Assembly: GCA_018105865.1 (NCBI GenBank)
Contig: CM030851.1
Location: 8,423,828-8,487,827 of the forward strand
Length of the DNA stretch: 64,000 nt
Source of the DNA: Metaphire vulgaris
Taxonomy: Eukaryota; Annelida; Clitellata; Crassiclitellata; Megascolecidae
Direction of reading: 5' to 3'
The stretch's first letter is position 1, and each line of letters starts with the position of its first letter. Below are positions 1 to 31,016 of this stretch, piece by piece. The translations under genes and the position numbers were made by a program. The notes under the pieces were generated by a model that was not told where the DNA came from, ran no database searches, and saw only the letters and a program-made list of their open reading frames with translations.

Positions 1-1023
1 AACAAAAAATTGAGTCTGACGACAATGAAAGGCGTTCACGGAAGTGCACAGGCTGAAGTTTGAATTTCGTAGATTTTTATGCGTCTATAAACGCCTATCG
101 TTACTTTCGGTTTCGATTTTTAGCAGCGAATTTATCAGGGACTTAGCCAGAAATAATTTAGGGAGGTATAAATGGGGAGGGTATATTGTTATATATATAT
201 ATATATTATATATCAGAAATATTACAGTATATATGTTGTATATAACAGAAATATTACAGTATATATGTTATATATACAGTATCTACAAAATACAATCTAC
301 TATAATGTTATATAGGCTATGCTGTATTATACATACTGAGTTTGGGGGTGTATATAATACTGATATACCCCCAGTCGCTATACGCTCCTGGAAATTATCA
401 GCTCCTGATAGAGCGGCTAAGGTTGCCAGGCGGAATTTCTTTTCTTGATTTAATTAATCGCTTAGTTATAAAAAGCACTTTGATCCGGTTGGAGCAGGCG
501 CAGTGTAGGGCCTATTAAATTTTTGTTTGATTTATGTATACTGGAATATGCTGATAGGATGTTTTACGCATTTGGCCGGAAAATCTCGGGATTTTATATA
601 ACGTTTAGCTTTTTTTTGAATGTTGTCAACTCTATAGGCCTAAAAGGGCCGTCGAAACAGTTTCCTCAAAGATGCCTATAGTTTATAACACTAGTAGTTA
701 GTGAGATTGGAAGTTTCACCATCTCACCGTCATCGCTGTCACCACCACCATTCATCTACATGGGCGCAAGACCCGTTGGTGTATGTCTATTGAAATTTGA
801 GTTCGTCTCCTCCATTCGTCTCTGTCTTGTAGGCCTATGGCTTTGTATGTTTTACGTATGTCCGCGTTGCGCAATTCTTTAATATCGTCTATCCATTCTT
901 TCTGTTTCCAGTTTGCTGTTATTTACTGTTTGCTTAATGTAATTTAACGTAATCTAACAGAGCATTTATATAGCGTATCTGGAGAAACTCGCTCCGGATC
1001 GCATATTTACAGTTTATTGTAGG
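1..1023. other. No gene seen; AT-rich intergenic DNA
   Basis: This stretch has short TA tracts and two similar ATATATGTTGTATATAACAG-like words near 190-290. The small open frame at 44-448 shows no recognisable domain. It lies beyond the 3' end of paramyosin. Confidence 0.5.
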
Positions 1024-1212
1024 CAGGGATATTTTTACACCCCCTAACACCCCCACCCCAATTTGAGACCGACACCCCATCCAACAACCCCTCCCCAACC
1101 TCAGCTATGGGATGACATTTTTACTTTGTTGCTTGCCAGACTTTTTTGGCAGGGGACCTCCAGAATTTTCCGACACCCCCAGGACCAATTGATAATCCTA
1201 CAAATAACCCTG
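1024..1212. mobile_element. hAT-like mini-element, CAGGGATATTT family
   Basis: Ends are CAGGGATATTTTTACACC and its counterpart AATAACCCTG. The flanking 8-mers are ATTGTAGG and CTTGTAGG (7 of 8 equal). The same family, with a GTGTCGGTCTCAAATT core, recurs at 9060, 20069 and 21021. Confidence 0.75.
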
Positions 1213-1791
1213 CTTGTAGGTGATATAATAATAATAATATAATATAATAATATAATATAACAAGGTTTATAGTGGTTCAGTAGGGGTTGCCCTGTGTGAG
1301 AACCACTGTAAATGATATGATAGCACATGTTCTCTATTGAGTCTATTCGCTAATCTTGAACGGTCGAACAAGTTAAGATTAAGTCAGATTCCATGAGCAC
1401 AGAAAGTTTTATTTATTTAAGCATCAGCACGATGAGAAGTGTTCATCATTCAACCTCTAAAAACTCACGCAGGCTTTTCTATTAGGCTCAGGCTATATAG
1501 GCCCCTATAGACCTACGATAAAATCAAGAAATTCTGCAGGCCTACAACATAAATGTCGCATTTTTACACAGTATTCTAGCAAGTCCTACTCGTTGAAAGA
1601 CTACTAAGATTCTGCAAAACGTCGCCGATATAATTAATCTCTCAAAAGCATGCTCGAACGCCATTTACGTGTAGCCTATACTGCTATAAGATTCTTGGCG
1701 TCCTCTGGTGATGTAAATGAGAAAAACGGGCATGTTTGATAGGTTAGGAAGTCTTTCGGAGATGCTCTTTGTATTGGTAATTGCTTGAAAA

Positions 1792-1837
<46 letters not shown>

Positions 1838-2386
1838 CGATGAATGCAAAGTGGATGAAGGGTAACTAGAAGTTGACTCGCAGAGCGACAGCGGGCAGGT
1901 GTACGAACCCTGAAAAGTAAAACATCGTAGCGTCAGTAAAAAAAAGTTGAACCACACTTTCGCCATAATTGCGGGACTATACAAATTGACCCGATAACAC
2001 AGCATCGTTTCACTCATAGAAATTAAAGCAATTAATAGGCCTGCTCACTGGATGAAGTTCGTCTATGGCAAAGACAGCGGAAAGTTGCTACCATCTTTTG
2101 TTAAGCTTTAGACAATTGTTACCATGGTTACAATATAAACTACCGTAAAACTTCTAATACAAGCCTCGGCTTCTGCTAAAACGGATGACTTCACGTCCTG
2201 GCAGTTTGAGACCCGGCTCCTATTAGTAGCTTTACGTTAATGCGAGCACACTTATGTTGGAAAACTGGCTTCACTCTCAGACACCATGGACCCGTTCCAG
2301 TGATAATTGAATTCCTTGGTTTCACTGATATTTGTCGCGTTAGTCGTCATCGTCACAGTAACGATCGTATAATATAGTATATTATA
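1213..2386. other. Intergenic; TA microsatellite, otherwise nothing recognised
   Basis: A (TA)n tract lies at 1798-1836. The minus-strand frame across 1676-2017 is mostly a translation of this tract. Confidence 0.5.
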
Positions 2387-2394
2387 CTCTATTG

Positions 2395-2965
2395 CAGCAG
2401 TTATCAACCGGTGGGCAGGGCCGGATTAAGGTCCGAGTGGGCCGGGGGGCTGAGAAAAAAAGGCCGTCGCCTATAACAAAATCTCTGACAAGCAAAAAAG
2501 GTCTTCTCCCTTCCAAATCGTTATGACAACCAAAAAAGGTTATCTCGAAAATCGGCTGGCCTTTTTTCATGAAGGGTCGGGGGCTACAGCCCCCTCAGCC
2601 CCCGCCTTAATATGGCCCTGCCGGTGGGTCGCGACCCCGACGGGGGTCGATTGACGATTTGCCAGGGGTCGATCGATTGAGACCATCGGAAATATGGGGT
2701 TGTCTCTTTTTTCTGATGCGTAAAATTTGCTATTGTACAACATTTCCCCATTGGTAGTTACTAGTTTTTTAACTACGAAAAGGAGTTTAAATACGAAAGG
2801 AATAACTAAGCTTCTTGCATATAAGAAATTTACATTACGATTTATAACAGTAGCAAATGTACAGTTAGACATATATGAACGAAGATAATTTTACGGTTGG
2901 GGTAGCTGCATCATGGGGGACTGAATTAAAAGGGTCGCTGCACTATGTAGGGTTGAGAACCGCTG
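2395..2965. mobile_element. hAT-like element (CAGCGGTTCTCAACC type), interrupted by a second element
   Basis: The ends CAGCAGTTATCAACC and GGTTGAGAACCGCTG are flanked by an exact 8-bp duplication CTCTATTG (2387-2394 and 2966-2973). The body has the GGTCGCGACCCC and GCCAGGGGTCG words shared with the copy at 19100. Confidence 0.88.
2416..2620. mobile_element. hAT-like mini-element nested in the 2395 element
   Basis: The ends CAGGGCCGGATTAAGG and CCTTAATATGGCCCTG are flanked by an exact duplication CCGGTGGG (2408-2415, 2621-2628). It carries the TGACAAGCAAAAAAGGTC word at 2486. Confidence 0.9.
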
Positions 2966-3020
2966 CTCTATTGGGTTCCTAGTGTAGAACTACTTCGATT
3001 ATACCTAAAGTTCGTTGTTG

Positions 3021-21837
<18,817 letters not shown>

Positions 21838-22149
21838 TTTTCAACAATACCAAAACAACCGTCTCCTTATCGAACAGTAAAATTAAACAGAATCTCCGTC
21901 TCTAATAATTAATATTTTTCAAGCTGAACTCCAGAGTGTCTGGAAGCGCGCTTCGAAATCGTAAATTTTGTCAAGCGCTGTCGTCGTTACAGATGATCGT
22001 CCAAGATATTCTTGGAAAAGGCCCTTGTTTCCTTCTTGGCTGTTATTTCTAAAGCTGCCGACTGTGAAGCTGTTGCAAGTCGATTTGCACCGTCCCAGAC
22101 AGGCAGGAACCTCGTCTCGAGCAGGCTAATTTGACTTCTGCGGCGCCTC

Positions 22150-22155
22150 TTTATA
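22150..22155 (-). promoter_or_regulatory. TATA box, likely paramyosin promoter
   Basis: On the minus strand the sequence reads CGTATAAAGAGGCGCC, a good TATA box in a GC-rich patch, about 315 bases upstream of the paramyosin start codon. Transcription would begin near 22125. Muscle structural genes often have TATA promoters. A leader exon between here and 21837 is possible, and no transcript evidence is available. Confidence 0.5.
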
Positions 22156-23036
22156 CGGCTCGACATGGGTGCGCGTGCGGCTTAGTTATAGTCTTACAGG
22201 CAGTGATGCACTTCTAAGAGACTGGATAAACGAAGAACTATGCCGCGGTTACGGAGTAGTTTAGAAGAAAGGAAGAGAGAGACAGACAGACAGAGAGACA
22301 GACAGACAGACAGACAGGCAGACAGGCAGACAGGCAAGGACAGAGACAGACAGTGGGACAGAGAGACAGAGACAGACATAGACAGACAGAGAGACAAATA
22401 CAGAGACAGAACAGAGACAGAGAGAGAGAGAGACAGAGAGATAGAGAGACAGAGAGACAGAGAGACAGAGAGACAGAGAGACAGATACAGACAAGCAGAC
22501 AGACAGGCAGACAGACAAACAGAGACAGTGGGACAGAAGGACAGAGAGACAGAGACAGACAGAGATAGGTACAGAGCAGAGCCGAGCCCAGAGCGGCTGT
22601 TTTGGTTCTTGGCCCGATGGCATCTGCAGCACCTTTAACCACTTCTTCGACGCTGACGACCGTAGGAGAGTTAGAAACTCTGGTTCTAACTATCAAATTC
22701 AGTCCCAGCATCGCTAGGCCTACAGCCAAGAATCTCTAGACAAGCAGCGTGCACGCCACCTTGAAGATTACTTACTTAGTCTTGCGCGAATAACGTAAAT
22801 ACCAACATAGCGCAAATGGCGCCGTGCAATAGAAACGCGAAAGAAAACGATCGTAGTAGGTAATAGGCTATAGACTAGTGTTAGTTTGTTTTCGCTTGTC
22901 TCTGTCTGCACTCCTTATAGACATGCTCTAAGATTCCTTCGCCATATCAACAGCAAATCCAAAGAGGATTTACTGTTTGATATTCAACGATTCGAAAGGC
23001 TTCCGATCAAGTTTTTCTGAATTGCAATAGTAATAT
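22156..23036. other. Upstream of paramyosin: GACA microsatellite, no gene recognised
   Basis: A (GACA)n/(GAGACA)n region covers 22269-22570 and causes long false frames. The flank at 22565-22729 (minus) is open and not repetitive (it contains PTVVSVEEVV), but I recognise no family. Confidence 0.6.
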
Positions 23037-23268
23037 CATTGGCGTAGCCAGGATTTTCCGAAGAGGGGTATGATTCCCATCCACATGATTCCCAAATTCC
23101 CAACTACGGAAAATCCTGACAAGCAAAAAAAGTTCGTCAACTATTATTTTGCTTTAATAAATGGATTATATATATATATATATGATCCCGTACAACGATA
23201 TGCGCAATAAAAAATTGTCAAACAGCCAAGGGGTTTAACCCCAACCACCACCCTTGGCTACGCCACTG
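23037..23268. mobile_element. hAT-like mini-element (CATTGGCGTAGCCAGG)
   Basis: The ends CATTGGCGTAGCCAGG and CTTGGCTACGCCACTG have flanks AGTAATAT and AGTAAAAC (6 of 8). The word is at 23117. Confidence 0.75.
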
Positions 23269-23523
23269 AGTAAAACAATAATAACAGTGCTTTTTTCTAG
23301 GGAAAAAGGTCTGGGAACGCATGTCCAGGGTCGTCGAGAGAAATTCCTACGGGTCCCTAAAAGTTTCGAAATTTTCGAATTTCGAATTTGTTAAAGATCT
23401 TTAGTGGTGATGATTTTTTTGCCCATCAAGTGTGAAAAATTGGTGATGACTTTTGGTTCATCAAGTGATCAAGATCAAGTGCAACTGATAAGACAGTAAA
23501 ACACGCTCTATTGCTTATGTTAT

Positions 23524-23525
<2 letters not shown>

Positions 23526-23594
<69 letters not shown>
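23526..23594 (+). repeat. (TA)n microsatellite
   Basis: About 34 TA units, with no gene on either side. Confidence 0.95.
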
Positions 23595-23596
<2 letters not shown>

Positions 23597-24293
23597 AGAG
23601 AATCTGGGAATGGTATGGGAACGCTGAGAGTGGAGTCGTTCCCACTCAGCTCGCATTAGCCTATTGCATATCACTATACGAAGGGTTCAGTGAATGCAAG
23701 TACAGAACGTCAGAGGTCCAGTACCTCCAACAAGGCTAAAAATCACTGCACACTAGGCCTACATCAAATTTGTCAATTTAATTTTTGTATTTTGATATTT
23801 AACAGAGTGGCGTACATAGTTTTCTACGAAGTCTGCAAAATTTCTGGCCTTTGGTTAACAACGTATGCGAATTAGCGTCGGATAATGAAGTTAAGAGATC
23901 AGAACAGCTAAAAAGCGTTGGAAAAGTTTCTTGTCGTTCAAATAAGACGATAATCGTAGGTATATTATTATGTTTAAATACGTTAATAAGTTATTACCAA
24001 TCCACTTTTACAAACCTGAATACTTTTCAATAATAAAACTACATACCCATAATATAAGAAGTCAAAACAAATTTGCTATCCCGCATGCTCGTGGAACCGC
24101 CCGTGCCGAGGTCTATTGATAAGATTTAGAATATACTGGACCCTGATAATATACTGTAAATACTAAATAGTTTAATTATTCTGCACGGAATTAACTCCGA
24201 CTTTAGTTAGTCTAACCTTTTTGCGATTCCTTGAATCAGTTTTAACACGGTTCACTTTTATTACAAAACAATACGCTTTATAGGTCTAATGGA

Positions 24294-24467
24294 CAGGCCG
24301 GGGCGTAGCCAGGAATTTGATTTGGGTGTATAATGTGATTGGGGTGGGGTGGTATAATTCTTTAAAAACTTTGAAAATGTTAAAAGAACACATTAAACAT
24401 TTAAAAATAGTCTGATTTTGGGGGTATATAGTGTATACCGATATACCCCCCTGTCGCTACGCCCCTG
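24294..24467. mobile_element. hAT-like mini-element, CAGGGGCGTAGCC family
   Basis: The flanks CTAATGGA and CTAAAGGA agree at 7 of 8. The ends are CAGGCCGGGGCGTAGCC and GTCGCTACGCCCCTG. It is the same family as 17476 and 25344. Confidence 0.82.
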
Positions 24468-24479
24468 CTAAAGGACATT

Positions 24480-24771
24480 CACGTTACTAAATTCGTCTTG
24501 AAATCCAGCCATGCATGCACGCAATCAAGTGATATGCCCCAACCCAAGACGACCATTCGGAAGATGTAGAAATTATAGATCGGCCTAAGAGTGAGTCTAC
24601 GTGTTGGCGGTCGTCTTCTGTCAAATCGTAAAGCATTTTAACACGGCAAAAAGTCATCCGTCCCTCGTCGCACTAACCTCCCCCGCCTTTCTTTTAGTGG
24701 AGCGAGACTTTTCTTTCGCTCCAGAGTGGCATTCGTGCTAAAACTGCTTATCTCAATAATCTCTTTTATCC

Positions 24772-24821
<50 letters not shown>

Positions 24822-25340
24822 ATCTCCCTCTTTCCCCTGCATGGCTATCTAAAGCATCTTCCTCCCATCCGACGAAATGCCTCCAGCCTCCGTAGGAACT
24901 CCTGATCTTCAAACTGGCTTCTGATCGAGGCTCTGGAATGCCTGGCAGGAAGTTGCCCGCCGTCTGTTTACGTTTGGAGCAGCAGACCGAGCGAGGGAGC
25001 GCTGGTCTCCATATTGGGACGGAGCAAACGCGCTCCCTTGGGGAATCGGTCGAGGCATGCAGAGGAAGGCGGACCAATAAATAACGATGTTCTATTAGAC
25101 AGCAAGGCGCGCTGGAGGAAAAAAAACTGAGATACAGCACGTTAATGCAATCATTCAACGTAATTAAAACCGAGGAAAGGCAAATTGAAGATGGCAGACA
25201 CCTCAAGATAGCAAACCTCCAACGATTACAGCAAGGACAAAGAACCAAAACACAGAAACACGAATGCAGACGAATGGCAAGAGCAATAACTGCTATAGGA
25301 GAAGAGAAACGGAAAGAAACAGCTACAAGGATGGGCTTCT
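24480..25340. other. No gene recognised; (CT)n tract and a GC-rich patch
   Basis: (CT)n at 24777-24819. A GC-rich segment lies at 24930-25070, including CCATATTGGG, and could be regulatory. No coding signal is supported. Confidence 0.4.
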
Positions 25341-25343
25341 AAA

Positions 25344-25533
25344 CAGGGGCGTAGCGACTGGGGTATACCGGTATATATACCCCTCTCCAAAAAAATCAGT
25401 CTACCTTAAAGTTTCTTAGGTGATTTACATGTGGTTATATGTGGTTTATATGGTTTATGTGGTTTATAGTTAAAATTTATACCCACCCAAAATATTTATA
25501 GCCTCCCAACTCAAATTCCTGGTTACGCCCCTG
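25344..25533. mobile_element. hAT-like mini-element, CAGGGGCGTAGC family
   Basis: Exact duplication CTTCTAAA (25336-25343, 25534-25541). It is inverted relative to the 17476 copy. Confidence 0.9.
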
Positions 25534-26328
25534 CTTCTAAAGGCTATATATAAGTCCTAGGCATGCACGTGCTTAGATGGGTGCTTACCAGAACATACGA
25601 ACGTTGAAAAGTAGGCCCCTATATGCCTAGTTTAGGCGCAGTAGTATCGGAGATTTCTGGGGTTTCCCTTCTTTGCTATTTTTTAAAGTCAGAAAAGTCT
25701 TTACCGAACGTTGAAACCTGTGGAGTTTTGGCCCTTTTGGGCGGTGGCGAACAAAAGGGGGCGGAGATAGAAAATTTTCCCGAGAATCTGCATACCGCAG
25801 ATACGTACATGGTAATAATGACAATAATGACTTGATTTCACTTGGTTTAGGAGACATTAACCTGTGTGAAAACCACTGCAATTACTCACAACATTTGATA
25901 ACCCCATATATACAGGTTATTTACCTTCAGCAAATGCCTCCTTGACCAAAATATGAAAAAATCGCGGAATTTCACTTACAACGAAAATTCGACTGTGGAA
26001 ACTTGGAAAGCCTTGGTTTGGCCAATAGCAACATGTGGAGAAATCAGATGAAAATAACTTTTACGCTCGCATAATAATTATAATTGGACAGACACAAAAT
26101 GAAACTCTACTGAACAACAAGTTTTTACATAAAATTTTAAACTATAAAGTGATATCTTTTTAGCCATTACCGAGCAGAGCGCAGTCCTATGGGTCTTCAG
26201 CGAATATACGATTGCTGCCTACAGGATAATAGGATCTTTCTCAGGATGGAATTGGAGTACCACAGATTGTTACCCTTAACGTATTATTTGATTTGACAAC
26301 GGGGAATTAGGCCTCTTAGTGACTTAGT

Positions 26329-26666
26329 CAGTGGCGTAGCCAAGGAGATTGAGGGTTAAAACCCCCTTGGCTGCAGACGAACATTTTTTATGTGTTTCCA
26401 AACATTTTAAATTTTCTGATGCGGTTTTGTAGGTCAAACCCCCCTTGGCTGCCGACGCAAAATAATTTGTAAGCGCTATAGTGTAAAGATATAAGGTGAT
26501 GGCCTTTTTTTGCTTGTCAGCACATCTTGAAAGGGAAAAGTACAAGGGGACCTCTGTACCTCTGTACCTCTGTACCTCAGTACCTCTGTTTTTGCTTGTC
26601 AAGATTTTTCGAAGTTGGCCTTGATCAAAACCAACCCCCCTTCCGGAAATCCTGGCTGCGCCACTG
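26329..26666. mobile_element. hAT-like mini-element (CAGTGGCGTAGCCAAGG)
   Basis: The ends CAGTGGCGTAGCCAAGG and CCTGGCTGCGCCACTG. The word occurs on the minus strand at 26499 and 26586, with a GTACCTCT tandem repeat (26555-26588) between. The flanks are decayed. Confidence 0.72.
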
Positions 26667-26682
26667 CTCCTAGTGCTGGTGG

Positions 26683-26916
26683 CAGAGGCGTAGCGAATGG
26701 GGCCAGGTGGAAGAATATGCCCCCGGGCGCCGAGGTGAGGGGTGTCAAAATCGGGATTTTGGGATCAGTTGAATACATAATAAATAAGAAGAAACAAGTG
26801 CGGCGACCTTTTTTGCTCGTGAGGAGTATAGGGAGAGGGGCGCCGTCAGCAGTGTTGGGGGGCGGCGCCAACGGTACACTTTGCCCCGGGCGCCGGATAC
26901 CCTCGCCACGCCTCTG
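26683..26916. mobile_element. hAT-like mini-element (CAGAGGCGTAGCG)
   Basis: The flanks GCTGGTGG and GCTGGCGG agree at 7 of 8. It contains CGCCCGGGGC-type words and the minus-strand word CGACCTTTTTTGCTCGTGAG at 26802. An inverted sister is at 27146. Confidence 0.8.
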
Positions 26917-27145
26917 GCTGGCGGTGTGTGGTGCTGACCATACATCGGTCATCGGTTTTGATTCTGTGTCCACGGAACGCTTCTCTGCTTTTTCACCTTT
27001 GGCATTTTCTGCTCAGACGTTTATTGGCCGTTGAGCTGTTTACTATTATCCATTAAGACCGTTGCTTCCATCTGTTCCTCTGTCTGAAGTGCTGCTAAAC
27101 TTAGAACGATGATGCGAACCAAAAAAACACTTCTGTTTTGCAATG

Positions 27146-27411
27146 CAGAGGCGTAGCGAGGGTATCCGGCGCCCGGGGCAAAGTGTACCGTTGGCGCCCC
27201 AAACTGATGACGAGCAAAGAAAAATGTCATCACATCGTTCTCTTGGCGCCCCTCTCCTTATACTTCTGACGAGCAGAAAAAAGGTCGCCGCACTTCTTTC
27301 TTCTTATTTATTATGTATTTGACTGTTTAATTAACCCAAAAACCCGATTTTGGCGCCCCTCACCTCGGCGCCCGCGGGTACATGCCCCCGCCCCTCTTCG
27401 TTACGTTTCTG
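27146..27411. mobile_element. hAT-like mini-element (CAGAGGCGTAGCG), inverted sister
   Basis: The ends CAGAGGCGTAGCGAGGG and CGTTACGTTTCTG. The flanks TTGCAATG and TTTTAATG agree at 6 of 8. TGACGAGCA...GGTCGCC occurs at 27266 and a diverged form at 27207. Confidence 0.75.
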
Positions 27412-27466
27412 TTTTAATGGCAGAGGCGGCGTGTGACTGCCTGTAAATAAATCCGCGTCTACAGTA

Positions 27467-27652
27467 CAGTGGCGACTCTAGGATTTGACAAGTGAGGGGG
27501 CGTTGGGGTGGCAACTTCTAATCATGGGGGCCATTTGTTGTTTAATGTATGTAGCATTAAGTATAGGGTCCCAACTGGGGGGCTACTGGGGGGCAGGCAC
27601 TCAATAGGGGGCACGGGCCCCCCTGCCTCCCCCCCTGGTGGAGCCGCCACTG
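27467..27652. mobile_element. hAT-like mini-element (CAGTGGCGACTC)
   Basis: Exact duplication CTACAGTA (27459-27466, 27653-27660). The ends are CAGTGGCGACTCTAGG and GAGCCGCCACTG. Confidence 0.9.
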
Positions 27653-27799
27653 CTACAGTATATACAAACGCCTTTCGTTTCAATAGTTTCTACTCGAGGC
27701 TGAATTTTGTCTGCTGAAAAATACAAGTTTGGTTCGATTCACACAAAGAAACGAGCTTAAGGAGGCCTAATGAAATTCGACGCGATGGGAAAGTTGATG

Positions 27800-29275
27800 A
27801 CTTGTTGATGACTGATGACTTGTCTAACTATAGGCCTATATCTAATCTTAATTTCTTATCGAAAATTCTTGAAATGGCAAATGCATGCTCATTTTGTTCT
27901 AGTCCAACCTCCCTTTCCAGTCTGAGAAAATACCACTCTACTGAAACGGCTCTGTTGGCAGTCCATGATCTTATTGTTCGGGCTATTGATGCTGGAAAAG
28001 TTACTGCTCTTTTTACTTCTTGACCTATCTGCCGCCTTTGATACTGTGATCATTCTATTCTTCTTCATCGACTTGAACATTGGTTTGGAATCTCTGACAT
28101 TGCTTTACATTGGTTTTCTTCAATTTACATCCCCGCACTCAATCAGTGATAATAAATGAGAATCTCTCAATTCCCACTGATCTGTCTTGTGGTGTCCCTC
28201 AAGGCTCGGTTCTTGGACCTCTGTTATTTACTCTCTATACAACCCCTTGGGTTCACTTCTTGATGAACATCAAGTGGCGTATCATCTTTATGCTGATGAT
28301 ACTCAAATTCTCATCTCTTTTGATCAATCTTCTTCAATCTCATCCCTTAAGACTCTATCCGCTGTCTTTACTAATATTCAGTCATGGATGGATTCAAATA
28401 AGCTTCTTTTGAATTCATCAAAACTGAGTTCTTGCTATTAGTACTCCAGCTCAATTGACTAAATTTGAATCTCTGAAATCCGTAGTATTAGGAGATTCCA
28501 CTGTTGTCCCTAGAAGTACTTCTGCTCGCAACCTTGGTGTGATATTTGACTCTTCCCTCTCTTTTACTAGTCACATAAATTCAGTCTGCAAAATTTCTCA
28601 TTATCATATTCGGGACATCTATCGCATCAGACATCTCCTCCCTAAGCCTGTTCTTATTCAGTTAGCCAATGCATTGGTATCTAGTCGTCTAGATTATTGT
28701 AATTCCTTGCTTTTGGCATCACAAATTCAAATATGCAAAAACTCCAGAGAGTACAAAATTCCTTAGTTAGAGTCATATCCAAAACTCCAAGATTCGAACA
28801 TATAACTCCAACAAGACAGTCCCTACATTGGCTTCCCATCAAATTCCGAATTAATTATAAAATTTGTTTTTTGGTATTTAAAACCATATTATATAATGAA
28901 CCCTATTACCTTAAGATGCAACTAATCCCTCGACCTACTACTCAATCCACTAGGTATTCGGCAGGACTTTCATTTGTTGTTCCTTATTCTCGTACCGTCA
29001 TTGGCACTAGTTGTTTCTCAGTGTGTGGCCTAAGCTTTTCATTACCAATATCACTGCGTACAACTAAAAATTTATCATCTTTTAGATCTGGTCTTAAAAC
29101 TTACCTGTTTGACTTGGCTTATCCCCCTTAGATTGCTCCCCCGCTGTTCTGACTGATCTTCTGGATTGACCTGGCTCTAATTCTATTTGGATTTGGTGCG
29201 CCATCGGCTGATGCCCTGGGCATTATGATAGTGGCGCCATAGAAGTTTATTGATTGATTGATTGATTGATTGAAA
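27800..29275 (+). pseudogene. LINE reverse transcriptase remnant (CR1/L2/Jockey-like), broken
   Basis: Translated pieces in shifting frames give recognisable reverse transcriptase blocks: DLSNYRPISNL, then [53 protein letters not shown] and the thumb region NLGVIFDSSLSF and SRLDYCNSLLL. It ends LKTYLFDLAYPP, followed by a short 3' region and a TGAT/ATTG tail. It is 5'-truncated, with at least three frameshifts and no endonuclease. The clade is a judgement from these motifs and the microsatellite-like tail. Confidence 0.88.
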
Positions 29276-29334
29276 GTGAGAGATTCAACTTGCAACTGAC
29301 GAACGCTAAAATGGCGTCATGTTATTCAAGCCAA

Positions 29335-29720
29335 CCAACCATCATATATCCGGTCCTTGCTTACTTACTGTCAAGGCCCACGGCTTAGACACTCGACCAG
29401 GTCTTCAGATCCACTAACTCTGCAGATGCCACACACACTCGCACTACTAGCTCTTAGTAGACTAAACGCGCATTTTCAGTGGCTGGGCCGAGAACGTGGA
29501 ATTCACGCCCCATCATTGGTTCGCCCAGCGGAGTCTCTTACGAAATTTCGAATCAGACTAAAACCGTATCTGTCCTCTACTGCCTGTCCGCCATAACCGT
29601 GACCGACCGAAACTCGGACTGACTTACTAGATTTGACAATCGGGGATTACGATTCAAATCAAGGAGCGACCATCAACATATGTCAAGTGCATTACTAAAA
29701 TGGCGCTATAGAAGTTCAAC

Positions 29721-29779
<59 letters not shown>

Positions 29780-29790
29780 CGATGATTGGA
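29335..29790 (+). pseudogene. Second LINE 3' end with (GAT)n tail
   Basis: The translation near 29470-29560 gives RAFSVAGPRTWNSRP, a conserved LINE C-terminal block. It is followed by a 3' region ending TGGCGCTATAGAAGTTCA and about 20 GAT units (29722-29786). Confidence 0.65.
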
Positions 29791-29963
29791 GTCTTGATAG
29801 ACAAATTCACGGTAATTTACTCTGATTTGTCGAGATATCATATCGAAACTGAGCGAGTTTACAGCTTCCAAAAGCCAACCTCAAGCACAGAATGCCAGAG
29901 ACAATAAGAAGCCAAACACTCTACACCTCTCTCTTTCTCTTTCTCTCTCCCCCCTATTTCTGT

Positions 29964-29988
29964 CTGTCAGTCTGTCTGCCTGTCTGCC

Positions 29989-30064
<76 letters not shown>
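29964..30064 (+). repeat. (CTGT)n microsatellite
   Basis: About 25 tetranucleotide units that account for the long Cys/Leu/Ser frames here. Confidence 0.95.
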
Positions 30065-30355
30065 GTTTGGAGATGTTTGTAGGTCTTCGTTTTAGCAAAC
30101 CTAGTATGCCCGTTCAAGACCCCATTACGCCTAAGTCTCTAGCGATTTTCGTGGCTGAAAACGTTGGCGCAAAACACACTTAGCCTTATAGGCTACACTT
30201 GTAGTAGAAAACTACACATAACACTTTCACGACCAATATGCGCTCCTAGCATTCAAATACGAATCTGACATGCAGGATTCTAGCTCTTTATATTAATTCT
30301 TGATGCCTTGCAAATTGTCAATTCGATTTTTATAAGGTGAAGACTGCCTTATCCA

Positions 30356-30829
30356 CAGTGTTGCAATAAATACTTCAATGAAGTGTTGAAATATTTTCAT
30401 AAATACTTGGTTTTCAAGTAGTATTTAAATAGTATTTAAATATCCAAATACCGGGGTAAGTATTTAAATACTTACAAATAAGTTTTAAATACTTGATAAT
30501 GTATTTGACACATGATTCGCCACAACCGTATTTTTGTGTAAAGAAATGTTGGTTAAAATTATTTCTAACAATGTCAATGTATACCTACTTAATGTTCAAT
30601 TGTCTAAAACCATCAGTAAAGAAAATGTAGAAACGACTGACGAAATAAACATTGCAATAAATCCAAAGTATTTAAATTTCTTAAATACATCCAAATACTG
30701 TATGGTATTTAAATACTATTTAAATACTTAATTTTGAATGGGTATTTCAATACTTTCTTAAATACTGAACAAATTATTTAAATAGTATTTAAATAGGCTA
30801 CTAACGTATTTAAATACTCTACAACACTG
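30356..30829. mobile_element. hAT-like element with TATTTAAATA palindromes
   Basis: The ends CAGTGTTGCAATAAATAC and GTATTTAAATACTCTACAAC...ACTG have flanks CTTATCCA and CCTATCCC (6 of 8). Palindromic GTATTTAAATAC words crowd both ends around a unique middle. Sister copy at 58619. Confidence 0.82.
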
Positions 30830-31016
30830 CCTATCCCGCCTGATACGCTACCACGGCTATTGTCTAATTCCTCGAATATATCTGGAATTCACTTTCAAAC
30901 GGCGATTTCTCTCACCCAGTTTACCGTGATCATAGTTGCGCTGTAGAAATTCGTTTAATTCGAAAGAATTATTAAGGATAATGACGATTTATGACAGTTA
31001 CTCTGTATAGCAGGGG

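Noticed and set aside
22238..22729. A 163-codon Cys/Leu/Ser frame resembling a secreted Cys-rich protein
   Set aside because: Most of it is the (GACA)n repeat read on the minus strand. No signal sequence or Cys spacing pattern survives outside it.
25005..25015. CArG box (CCATATTGGG) as a paramyosin enhancer
   Set aside because: Only five A/T bases lie between CC and GG, and it is about 3 kb from the TATA box. Not enough to call.
29881..30117. Frames with DRQT and VCLS repeats
   Set aside because: Translations of the CTGT tetranucleotide array.
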